Shown here in pieces: positions 10,776 through 19,918 of a DNA stretch of 64,000 nt. The stretch is from Mortierella sp. BCC40632 (taxonomy: Eukaryota; Mortierellomycota; Mortierellomycetes; Mortierellales; Mortierellaceae). Under the pieces are notes generated by a model, which was given only the letters and a program-made list of their open reading frames with translations, searched no databases and was not told the DNA's origin. Location: positions 1-64,000 of the forward strand of contig WAEK01000025.1 in assembly GCA_011634665.1 (NCBI GenBank). The letters are read 5' to 3'. The position numbers and the translations under genes are program-made. The first letter of the stretch is position 1, and every line of letters starts with the position of its first letter.

Positions 10776-11281
10776 AAGTCTCGATTCGTTGTAGTAAGAT
10801 GGAGAAGTTCTGGACTGTGTTTGGGTGGTTCAAGTCGTATTTTACCCTCTCGACAACAAAGGGACTGTGGCTCCTGACTCCATCGGAATGCATGGCAGTG
10901 TGGGCAGGTTTTTTTTTATATATTACAGGGTCGATATAGTGTCTATTGTCCACAATGTCTTTACCGCAAACTAAATTTTGCGTGAAAGGCTGCCTTGCGA
11001 TGAATCTTATTTTTTTTTTGCTTCTGTTGTAGTTACTGCCACTGGTAGGTTGGTATTCGCTTTCATTATCGGATTCTGTCGAATAGTTGCTTGCGATATC
11101 CCTGGGTGTCTCTACTTCGGCATCTTCACGATGGGATGATACTTGCACTGGTTGAGTCGATTCAGATGAATCCGTAGCAGGCATTTTCCCTTTGTCAAGG
11201 ATCGACAGTCTCTTGCGATTTGTTAAAACAGGACTACATGCTCCTAGACAGTCGTGTCTGAAGCACACTGAACAGCTACCT
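10759..11281 (-). pseudogene. Helitron N-terminal exon 2, Cys repeat plus disordered region
   Basis: Begins right after a predicted 3' splice site. The first residues form CSVCFRHDCLGAC (C-x2-C-x4-C-x3-C), followed by a Ser/Glu-rich, probably disordered segment and ITRP-like basic patches, then LNHPNTVQNFSILLQ. The frame breaks near 10785 before the IREYNS block. The Cys block duplicates the one in the upstream exon and is presumably a zinc-binding, DNA-contacting module (inference). Confidence 0.7.
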
Positions 11282-11361
11282 CTGCGGGAATGATAATGTT
11301 GATTAGACTCTATTTCTTCTTCATGAATAAGCGGATTATAAAAAAGATAGAAAAAGGATAC
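11282..11361 (-). other. Predicted 80-nt intron in the Helitron gene
   Basis: On the minus strand a GTATCC donor follows CTTAATAG and a CCCGCAG acceptor precedes AGGTAGC. A branch-like CTAAT lies about 20 nt before the acceptor. Splicing keeps the frame (phase 2) and joins the two exons that each carry a CS-x-C-x4-CLG-x-C block. Without splicing the upstream frame stops. Confidence 0.65.
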
Positions 11362-11525
11362 CTATTAAGACGGTGACTTGAAGTAACGACTGACGGACCC
11401 TGCTCGCCTGAATTACATCTCTTTTCTTTTTCTGAGCTACAAACGACTTTTTTTTTCTCCTTTGGATACATTGGCTCACATCCTCCTAGGCATTGAGTGT
11501 TTCTACAGATGCTACAATGTAGCCT
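11362..11525 (-). CDS. Helitron N-terminal exon 1 (Cys repeat), start not found
   Basis: Reads CSICRNTQCLGGC, then a short basic and Ser-rich stretch up to the donor site at 11361. The block has the same C-x2-C-x4-C-x3-C spacing and CLG core as the next exon, so it is an internal duplication. Upstream lies a 21-base A-run and no credible start codon, so the true N-terminus is unresolved. Confidence 0.55.
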
Positions 11526-11869
11526 TTTTTTTTTTTTTTTTTTTTAATTTTTTGGTTAGCTTATTGTGTTAAAGCAATACGCTGTCAGAAAGCAGAAGAA
11601 GGTGCTTGTATTACTGTTCCGAAGGTGGGATTTTAGTTGCTCGGCTGCGCAAAGGGTAGCGACTTGGTCCTTTTCATTTTTTTTTTTTTCTTGTAGATTG
11701 AAGTGAGAGTGAGGACTCTTGCAACTCTTGAGGCAAGGTTGAAATATATTATGGTATGGCAAGTGTAATACAATGAGCATCCCTGGACCATATACACCTA
11801 ATACCAGAATCACGCAGAATGAGCCGACGTCATGCAAAAATGCGACGGTTTAGAAAAGAATAAAAACTC
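11526..11869. other. No recognised gene
   Basis: Contains two T-runs (11525-11545 and about 11679-11690) and a 93-codon frame (11556-11837, minus) with no recognisable domain. It probably belongs to the 5' non-coding part of the Helitron, but no TC 5' terminus could be fixed. Confidence 0.4.
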
Positions 11870-11979
11870 CCAGCTCCTCTAACCACTTCCTTCTCATCTC
11901 TTTCACCGCTCCCTTCATCTGACCTCTCATTCCCAGCGTCGTAGCTTCCATTCATACAGACATCACAAACACACACACA

Positions 11980-12067
<88 letters not shown>

Positions 12068-12348
12068 CGCGCGTCCCCTCTTTTTCTCCCTCTCTCTTTC
12101 ACGCGCGTCCACTTTGTACTTCTCTCTGTCTCTCTCAGTCTCTTTCTCTTTCTCTCTCTCCGTCTCTCTCTCTCTTTCTTTTTCGCGCGCGTACTCTTTG
12201 TACCACTCTTTCTCTCTCTCTTTCTCTCTCTCTTTCAGTTTCAACAACAACTGTGTTGTTCATGGCTACGGCCAAATAACAATCCGCCATACTATTCAGT
12301 AAAGAGAAGGTGTCTATGTTGAAGAAAGGTCATTGGATGTTGCTGCAT

Positions 12349-12440
12349 CAGATGAGGACGCAGCAGATGAGGACGCAGCAGATGAGAACGCAGCAGATGA
12401 GGGCGCAACAAATGAGGACGTAACAGATGAGGACTTAGCA
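12349..12440 (+). repeat. 15-bp minisatellite GATGAGGACGCAGCA, copy in duplication 1
   Basis: About 5-6 imperfect units. Because 15 is a multiple of three the array stays open. One frame reads an acidic Asp-Glu-Ala repeat and the opposite strand an Ala-Ser repeat. No start or flanking domain was recognised. Confidence 0.75.
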
Positions 12441-12669
12441 GACGAAAGACTACCGCCAGGGCCTTCATCATATTCGTTTCTTCTGTTCCATGGCTTCACT
12501 TTACTTTGTCTCTCCCCCTCTCTCTCTTTCGCGCGCGTCCTCTTTGTTTTCTCTCTCTTTTTCACTATCTCCTAGACACACATACACTCCTTCTCTGGTT
12601 ATCTCTTTCTCTCTCTCCCGTGCTCTCTCTCTCTCTTTCTTTCGCGCTCGCACTCTTTGTACCTCTCTT

Positions 12670-12701
<32 letters not shown>

Positions 12702-12818
12702 TCTTTCAGTTTCACAATAACTGTGTTTTCATGGCTACGGCCAAATAACAATCTGCCATACTATTCAGTAAAGAGAAGGTGTCTATGTTGAAGAAAGGCC
12801 ATTGGATGTTGCTGCATC

Positions 12819-12925
12819 AGATGAGGACGCAGCAGATGAGGACGCAGCAGATGAGGACGCAGCAGATGAGAACGCAGCAGATGAGGGGCGCAACAAATGA
12901 GGACGTAACAGATGAGGACTTAGCA
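12819..12925 (+). repeat. 15-bp minisatellite, copy in duplication 2
   Basis: Same GATGAGGACGCAGCA unit with about one more repeat than the first copy, followed by the same degenerate end (ACAAATGAGGACGTAACAG). The change in copy number between duplicates shows slippage. Confidence 0.75.
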
Positions 12926-12993
12926 GACGAAAAGACTACCGCCAGTGCCTTCATCATATTCGTTTCTTCTGGTTCCATGGCTTTCACACTTTT

Positions 12994-13093
<100 letters not shown>

Positions 13094-13145
13094 CGCGCGC
13101 GTCCCCTCTCTTTTCCCCCTCTCACTCTTTCTTTCACTACCTTTC

Positions 13146-13184
<39 letters not shown>

Positions 13185-13324
13185 CTCTCTCTCTATCGTA
13201 GCATTCCTTTTATTCTCATTCTAACTTTCAGAAGGGACGTGGAGGAGCAGAGAGCAATAAGGTCGAGTGTAATGGGGATATTAAGTCGAACAAGCACACT
13301 ATAGACTATTGTCTATTTATCTCT

Positions 13325-13366
<42 letters not shown>

Positions 13367-13373
<7 letters not shown>

Positions 13374-14066
13374 TTCCCTTCATCGTTATAAGGATTGTCG
13401 CTGAGTCTGTTAGAGAGTTCCTCCTCATATTCTTGGTCATATTCAAATTCCTCGCGCAAAGTATCCTCGTCAAGTTGGGAGTCTACTCCAAAGTAGCGCT
13501 CTCTCATTCGACACTCCCTACACCATTTTTTTCTTTTTGCAGGTGCATAGAGATGTGTCGGAAAGGCAGTGGATGCATGTTGTTCCTGAGAAGCAAAGAC
13601 ATCGATATACTGAAGCGTCTTCAGGTATTTCAAAACCGATCAGGTCCTCGTGGTTGACAAAGGGGATATCTTTGTACCCAAATGGTTCCAACCATCTGGA
13701 TAGGTCTTTGAATTGAAGAATAAATGGGTATATTTGGCTGTCTGAGCTTATTATCACCCTTTTTTCATCGCAGGTTGATAGAGTGATGGAGCGAATCCTT
13801 TCAAGCCTTGATTGTCGGATGTTATTGTCTGCTGATCTGGGGTCCGGAGGAGGAGGGGACTCTAAGTCTGAGAAAAGGGGGACAATACTGACGTTGACCA
13901 CTTCGAAAAGTTGCAGCTTCCTTTCTATTTCTGTTGGATCTAGAAGGATAGGTAGGTCATTGCAGCTGGCGCAGCGTGGATTATCTTGGCTGTAGTGATT
14001 TTCCTCAAGGCATCCTTCGCAGATCAAACCATAGCTGGAACCAAGGTAAACAAAATGAGAGGGCAT
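13367..14066 (-). pseudogene. Unit A protein 1, Cys-rich, function unknown
   Basis: ATG at 14066 is conserved in unit B. The product has CEGCLEENHYSQDNPRCASC near the N-terminus, like a zinc ribbon (C-x2-C-x12-C-x2-C). A central region follows (PPPPDPRSADNN, SRWLEPFGYKDIPFVNHEDL), then CLCFSGTTCIHC and CREC with a very acidic tail ending NDEGKY. The frame slips by one base in an A-run at about 13528-13534, separating the tail from the rest; total about 230 aa. The unit B copy is more decayed. I do not recognise the family. Paired Cys suggest zinc binding; nucleic-acid or protein contact is speculation. Confidence 0.55.
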
Positions 14067-14402
14067 ATCTTTGAGGTGAGGAGAGAGAGAGCTTGATAGG
14101 ATGATAGGGAAGAGAAGAGAAGGCAAGGGCCGTGTGAAAGAGCACGCTCCGTCTCATATCACTCCTTTTATCCTCCTTCGCCTTGAGTGGCATGAAGCGA
14201 TGATGAAGGGGAGAAGGTGGTGGAAACAAAGGTGAAGTGGTGGACACAGAGAGTGTTAGTACAATAGGAGAGATTAGGCGTTACAGCGTGTTGTTTAATC
14301 GCCTTTCCTCTTTTTTTCACTCTCTCTTCTGTGTTTGAGTGTGAAGGTGTGTAAAATTGACATAGTCCTTTTGGTTGGCACTAATGCAATCTCTTAGTTT
14401 GG

Positions 14403-14532
14403 TTGTTGTTTGTTTGTTTGTTTGTTTGTTTGTTTGTTTGTTTGTTTGTTTGTTTGTTTGTTTGTTTGTTTGTTTGTTTGTTTGTTTGTTTGTTTGTTTG
14501 TTTGTTTGTTTGTTTGTTTGTTTTGTTTGTTT
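14403..14532. repeat. (GTTT)n microsatellite
   Basis: About 32 units of GTTT, then a T-run to about 14554. The frame cycles through the same Cys-Leu-Phe-Val or Lys-Gln-Thr-Asn words, so the open frames over it are not genes. Unit B lacks this array at the matching place (about 55850), having only a short GT tract. Confidence 0.95.
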
Positions 14533-15128
14533 GTTTTTTTTTTTTTTTTTTTTTACTTGAATGCAACCTCTTAGTGTCTCCTGCTCCGCGTCTATCTCTC
14601 CCTCTCTTGGCAGCTCCTCCATCTCTATATCTCTCATATTCGCTTTTTGTGGTGTAGTTTCATTTTTATCGCTATGAATATATGCGAAAGAGAAGCTGGA
14701 GAAAAGGAGGTCGACTATTAAAAAGGCCTAACCGGAGAGAGGTTAGGCGGTACAGGTGTATCTCTCTGACAGTATGTGGTGTATTCTCCTTCTCCTTCTC
14801 CTTGTTCGTGCCGAATACTACTTCTTTTGTTCTATTAGGCAGGTCTATCCCGATCATTATGCCTCCTATAATTTCTCTACAGTTGCTACTCCATTGAAAT
14901 AGAAGAGAGTGAGGGTGACAGTGTAGAAAGGCTTGATGAGTTGACAGAAGGGAAAGATAAGGAGAAGGGATGGTGGTGCCACCCGCTCATTTTTTTTTCA
15001 GTTCGGCTTTTTTTTTTTTTCTTTCTTTCTTTCTTCCGTGATCTCTTTTTCTCCTTCTTTCCCAACCACATTCAGTGGTTACTCTTCTTTTTACAACAAT
15101 CAAAGAACCTTTTTGTGATAAAAATATT

Positions 15129-15518
15129 TTATTTGAAGCTGTCAGTAATAATAGCGCAATTGCAGCGTGTTTTTGATGAACATGGTCTGTTCAAACAAAG
15201 TTGACAATGAGCCATCTCTGCAATTAGCTGTTTTTCAAGTAGCTCAAGACTTGATATTATATCTTCCCACTCGTCCTTTGTGAATTCCTCGTGTGGGAAG
15301 GGCGGAGGCTCCGAGGTGGGCTTGTGGTAGAGCGGTATTTCGACCGCTATTATTTTTTTTTCACGTCTTTGCTTCTTGGCCACGGTAAAGTTCGATGAGG
15401 AATGAGGCCGAGCTGAAGGCTTTCGCCACTGACGGTGACAATGGCGATATGATGTCAGTCGTTTCATTAGATGAAAATGAGAAGAGAGAAGGGATGGAAA
15501 AGTGTGAGAATATCTCAT
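15129..15518 (-). CDS. Unit A protein 2, small Cys-rich C-terminus
   Basis: A 129-codon frame. The C-terminal half reads EIPLYHKPTSEPPPFPHEEF, then TKDEWEDIISSLELLEKQL (likely helix) and CQLCLNRPCSSKTRCNC near the end. In unit B the same C-terminus is kept with all five Cys (CQLCLNRPCSSKTHCTC) and the stop in the same place, though its middle is shifted. The first four residues of the Cys block have the same C-x2-C-x4-C spacing as the two Helitron N-terminal blocks. No known family recognised; the start codon is uncertain. Confidence 0.5.
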   Translation of the reverse strand: MRYSHTFPSLLSSHFHLMKRLTSYRHCHRQWRKPSARPHSSSNFTVAKKQRREKKIIAVEIPLYHKPTSEPPPFPHEEFTKDEWEDIISSLELLEKQLIAEMAHCQLCLNRPCSSKTRCNCAIITDSFK

Positions 15519-15671
15519 CAGAGATTGTAGTTTTTATAACCTCACATTTAATTGGGTTTACTCGAGATGTTTGATTCATCTCATAGTCAAACTGGGGCAA
15601 TTATTGCAAAAAGACACAGGGCAAATAGTGTTGCTTCGTACTCAAGTTGTTAATATCTCTGTGTAAATGTG

Positions 15672-15932
15672 CTATGTGCGTGGGAAGACGTGAAAAAGAA
15701 AAAAAAAGTGTTGCGTGGGAAAGAAAAAAAAGGAGAGAAAGGTGTCTGTATGATAGGGATGTAATATCACTTTTACCCCTACTCTATCCAGGTTGGGCTC
15801 TACCTTGAAGAAGACCATGGAGCCATTAGTTACTGCTGAATCTGTCGTACACAGGAATGTAGATTCTTCACAGAGATACTTCCGAGTATGAGTTGGTTTG
15901 CAGATCAGTGAGCTTGTGTATGGATACTCCAA
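15672..15932 (-). CDS. Unit A protein 3, short conserved frame
   Basis: An 86-codon frame with three Cys and the core SLICKPTHTRKYLCEES, then FKVEPNLDRVGVKVILHP. Unit B keeps a similar core (SCKPTYTQKYLYEG, then VPNLDKVRVEEILH) at about 57110-57270. It may be an exon of the same gene as protein 2, 150 nt away on the same strand. No domain recognised. Conservation could also reflect recent duplication of non-coding DNA. Confidence 0.35.
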   Translation of the reverse strand: MEYPYTSSLICKPTHTRKYLCEESTFLCTTDSAVTNGSMVFFKVEPNLDRVGVKVILHPYHTDTFLSFFFFPTQHFFFLFHVFPRT

Positions 15933-16504
15933 TGATTAAGGTGGAGCCTTTTTTTTTTTTTTTTTTTTTTTATTGTTTCCTATTCCTTTCGCTTTTTGAA
16001 GTAGTGTATGGAGACCAATGTTCTCTAATCCTTGGCTCAGAAGGAGCCCCAGTAGGCTGGTTCTTATTTTAGGTAGGGATGGCACACTTTATTGAAGTGG
16101 TAATAGGGTAGTCTCCGTAATCCATAATGCTATCAACATTAGGCTTTTATGTTTCTTTTCAAACAACAATAGCTAATTCAATGGTTCACAGGAGGAAGAC
16201 ATTGTATTCATGTGAAAGGCAGCTTTGAATTGAAGAGAGAGATGGAGAGAGAGATTGAATGAATGTGTTCGTGTGAGAGAGAGGAAAAGAGTGTGGGAAT
16301 TGGCCATTTTTATGTTGATGACTGAAAGTCAGCAGTATCAAAAGCTCCTACGCTCTCTACGCAGATGCCATCAAACCCACTGCAGCTACAACCTCTTTCA
16401 TGGAGCTGCTCCCCAGTCTCTCTGTTGCAACAACTCCACTTAATTGCTCTGACCACCTTTCGCCTTATACTGCAACTGCTCATCAACTGCTACATACATC
16501 TCAC

Positions 16505-16537
<33 letters not shown>

Positions 16538-17858
16538 ATACCTTCCCACGACTGTACCTTTGAGGGGCCATATGCATGCGCTTCCTGCAATAAAATAGAA
16601 GCAAAGAAAGCAAACTTATCGAGATCAGTGGTAAGCACACGCAAGGAAGACGTTGAAATGAACTACGGTCAAAATGGTTCAGTTGATAATGAAATGGAGA
16701 CCATACACCTCTTGGGTCTCCTAGATGCCTCTCTCTCTCATATGCACTTGCCTTATTTCTGTTATCAATGCGCAGGAAGAATAGCTGGTGCTTTTTCTAT
16801 TTCTTGAATAAAAGAAAAACAAAAAGAAAAGAAGCTTGGCTCAAGACAGTGAACGCATGAGGATAAAAAAAGAGTAGAGACGAAAGGAAACACAGAGAGA
16901 CAAACATCGTGTACAGTAGGTTCTTACGGGCATGGTTGCTGGCGACTACGGGAAAGAGGAAAAAAAAATAGGGCCTTTGCTGAAACGATGGATGGCGAGC
17001 AATGCTGAATGTATAATGTTAAGGTGAATGAGGATGGCGAGGGACGGCTGTGGGAATGAGGGTAGGTTGTTGAGAGGAGGAGGAGGGAGGGAAGCAGGAG
17101 AGGATAAGAAAGAGGAGGAGGAGTTTAGAGCTGGAGGATGGAAGAAAGAAAGAAAGGTGGAGTGTGTTCAAGGAAGGGAAAGGAGTGCTATAAAAAAGTG
17201 GGGCATACCTCACATGGTGTACCATGACCTGTCACAGAATACAGTGCATTCTGTGCTCAGCCAGAAGACTGCTCGTGGGAAGATTTCTGACGCACATGGA
17301 CTGGAGTTTCCTCATTTAGACAGATCCTCTCGACCTTTTGTGCTTTTGCAAGGCTATGATGGCATGCGATGCATGGCCCTCTTTTGCTGAGGAGCAAGAA
17401 CATAATCTACAGAATGAGATAAGCTGGTCTTTTCTCAAGAAACGATGGCAGCGTACATGAGTCCAGGGCAAGGGAGAGGTGAGCCTTGTTTATGGTTCTT
17501 TAGTAGGTTTCTGAGTAATCAGATTAGAGATGTTTGAGAGGACCCGACTACTCGGTGAAGGAACTCTTTGTAAGTCTGTGATACCTTCTTTGGGATGTTC
17601 AATAAATGATAAAAAAAAAAGTCTACACATCTACGCCCTATGCAATAAGGATAGGATTCTATTTTCGAGTTTTTCTCGAGGGTTCATGAATGAAAAACGA
17701 CCTTTTAATGGATGAAAGTGATTCATTTTCAAAGGAGCATTTGGTCATTCACTTTGATGAGGACATGGGGTCGATTCAGAAGGGGCATCTTAAGAGATTT
17801 TCCTTATTTGGGCATCGATACCTTTTTAGGCTGTGTCAGTTACGTGCGTCATTATATA

Positions 17859-19487
17859 CAGTGGGCGCCAAAATGGTTTCAATAATTCTCAAATTTTCAT
17901 ATTTTAGCAATTTTCTACCCATCGAGAATATGTAAATGCACCTTGTTGCTTAGATTGAAAACAATACCCAGAATGCCTTGTTCACGACAGTGTAAACAGA
18001 TTTTCAATATGTTGTCAGAAAGGCGTGCTATGAGGTAAATTGTTGAAGCTAGATATTGGAACCATTTCGCCACTTGGGCACGCCATTTATATTTATTGCT
18101 ATTTCATCTCTTTTTTCACAATCGTTTGTCTTATATCTACAGTCAGTCAGAGAGATTAAAAGAAGATGAATAGATCTTGACAAGTTTGATATAAAATACG
18201 GGTGCAATCGCTCGAAAATGGTCGATATTCCTCCATCATCAAAAAAAAACGAAAGAAGACACTCAAAAACTCTATCATAAGCCAGCTAAAAGCAGGCTAC
18301 TCCGTCAAGAATGTCGCTAGACGATTATCAGTCAGCCCTGCTTCTGTTTCAAGGATCCGAACCAAGCATTTACCTACTCTACAAAGGCAACCAACAGGAA
18401 GACCAAGAATTCTCTCGGCTCGCTCCAAGAATGATCTCAACAGAAAGTTACTTTCCGGCATGTTGAAGACTGGCAAGCAGGTCCACAAGAGCCTCAATGG
18501 TGAAGGGACAGTTATCTCGTACAGATCAGTCCTTCGCAACCTCAGGGAGATCGGCTTTCAAGCGAAAAAAAAGTCAAAAAGCCTTTCCTTAGTAAGCGAC
18601 ACAAGCAAGCGCGGTTGGAGTGGGCAAGAGGTCATAAAAATTGGACCATCGATGACTGGAAGCGAGTGGTATTCTCAGATGAAACAAAGATAAACATCTG
18701 GAACTCGGACGGGATACAATATTACTGGGCTAAGCCAGGCGATCCGGTTCAACCATTTCATCTTCAACCTACTGTCAAGCATGGAGGTGGATCCTTGATG
18801 TTCTGGGGCTGTATGACGTCCAAGGGACTTGGCTATGGCTGTCAGATCTATGAAGGAACTATGAAAAAGGAGGATTACATCAATATTCTCGACACAACAT
18901 TGAAAGAAAGTCTCGAGTATTATGATTCTCGGAAAAAATGACTTCATTTTTCAGCACGACAACGACCCCAAACACAAAGCCAAAGCAACAACCAAGTACC
19001 TGGAGGATCAGGATATTGAGGTTCTTCGATGGCCTGCACAATCAGCAGATTTAAATCCAATCGAGCATGTTTGGGACAAGCTGAAGGTTCAGATTGGTCA
19101 ACGAGAGAAGCGGCCTACGAGTGTTCATGAATTGTGGGATATGGTGCTGGAGGAATGGGAGCTGATACCACAGGATATGATTGACAAGCTCTATGAGTCG
19201 ATGCCACGAAGAGTAGAGGCCGTGTTGAAAGCGAAAGGGGGGAATACGAGGTATTGAAGAATTTTCCCGGACTAGTGGCAAAATGGTTTCTATGAGACGA
19301 CAACATTGGAGGCGGCATAGCTCGCTCATGTGAAGTGATAAAGGCCCGCTTTCTTATTTCTCGGGTCCACCATTGATAAGACTTTCCTTTCTATTAGAAT
19401 TGAATATGAAAGAGAAAGAAAGAATAAACGAGAAAATTAGAAAAAGCGAAATTTCTGAAAACATTGAAACCATTTTGGCGCCAACTG
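17859..19487 (+). mobile_element. Tc1-like DNA transposon, copy 2, complete ends
   Basis: 1629 bp, flanked by TA on both sides (17857-17858, 19488-19489). Left end CAGTGGGCGCCAAAATGG, right end CCATTTTGGCGCCAACTG: inverted repeats of about 25 bp with one mismatch (G/T). Its left neighbour is unit A and its right neighbour is the integrase reading frame of gypsy element U. It encodes one frameshifted transposase. Copy 1 at the left edge of the window is nearly identical in the opposite orientation. Confidence 0.95.
18238..19257 (+). pseudogene. Tc1-like transposase (DD34E), frameshifted, start codon lost
   Basis: Helix-turn-helix N-terminus (ISQLKAGYSVKNVARRLSVS, then RKLLSG), catalytic region VVFSDETKIN, second Asp in FQHDNDPKHK and Glu in NPIEHVWDKLK; about 340 aa overall. 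The ATG present in copy 1 is ATC here. The frame shifts at about 18566 (A-run one base short) and at about 18925, where TCTCGG has one extra T and a stop follows. The breaks differ from those in copy 1, so each copy is broken independently and neither makes a whole protein as written. Confidence 0.9.
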
Positions 19488-19489
19488 TA

Positions 19490-19918
19490 GATGTGCGTCC
19501 AAGGTTTCTCTGGAATGGGTAATGGCTGCAATAGCCCCAGTTCTTTTGTCGTTCTGTGCTTGCTAAGTCGACACTCGTGGCACGAGCTAACATAATTTTT
19601 GACGGATTGCCACATGCCCGGCCAATAGTATCCTTCAGATAGCCGGACGTATGTCTTGTCAACACCAAGGTGTCCTGCTAACGACGAGTCATGGATTTCC
19701 TTCATGATCGTAGACTTTTCCTCTGGTAGGTTGGGTACACATAATCGCATGTCTTTCTTAAGGTAGAGGAGGTTGTCATGGAGCGTGAACTCGTACGGGT
19801 TATTCTTTCCTTGAACTGCTCTAACTCGTTTCAACCAATCGCCAAAATCTTCATCCTCCTCGTAGGCCTCTCTGCAAGCTTCCAAGATTGTGGATCCGAT
19901 TACTGGTTTTGACTCCAT
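19490..19918 (-). pseudogene. Gypsy U integrase N-terminus (H2C2 zinc finger)
   Basis: Contains HDSSLAGHLGVDKTYVRL and CHECRLSKH, the His-His-Cys-Cys zinc finger of retroviral-type integrase, then LQPLPIPEKPWTHI just before the point where the next domain should start. The frame then runs into the Tc1-like terminus. The DDE core is absent. Confidence 0.88.

Larger units (their letters stand above)
6547..11525 (-). mobile_element. Helitron (autonomous type, decayed)
   Basis: Minus-strand rolling-circle transposon. The 3' end is marked by a 12-bp-stem hairpin at 6554-6580 followed within 7 nt by CTTG; the next host base gives CTTG|T. It encodes Rep (HUH) and Pif1-like helicase regions in the order typical of Helitrons. 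The 5' terminus was not located; it lies upstream of the Cys-rich N-terminal exon, somewhere right of 11525. Comparison with unit A (ATTATATAGAT) suggests insertion between A and T at 6546. Confidence 0.85.
13191..17856. repeat. Unit A: large unclassified dispersed repeat
   Basis: Colinear over about 4.6 kb with unit B (about 54700-59130) and, in its last ~1.2 kb, with unit C. The left end is CT repeats then GTAGCATTCCTTTTATTC; the right end is GTGCGTCATTATATA, where a Tc1-like element begins. Shared landmarks are a T-run near 13327-13368, three minus-strand Cys-containing frames (13367-14066, 15129-15518, 15672-15932), T-run 15952-15971, A-run 16504-16533 and AATAAATGAT plus A-run near 17602. 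No transposase, reverse transcriptase or terminal repeat was found, so the class is unknown. Confidence 0.8.

Noticed and set aside
14317..14657. Frames reading Cys-Leu-Phe-Val and Lys-Gln-Thr-Asn repeats
   Set aside because: They are the GTTT microsatellite in different frames.
18545..18945. Programmed ribosomal frameshifting in the Tc1-like transposase
   Set aside because: The two copies break in different directions at the same runs, and Tc1 transposases are normally a single frame.
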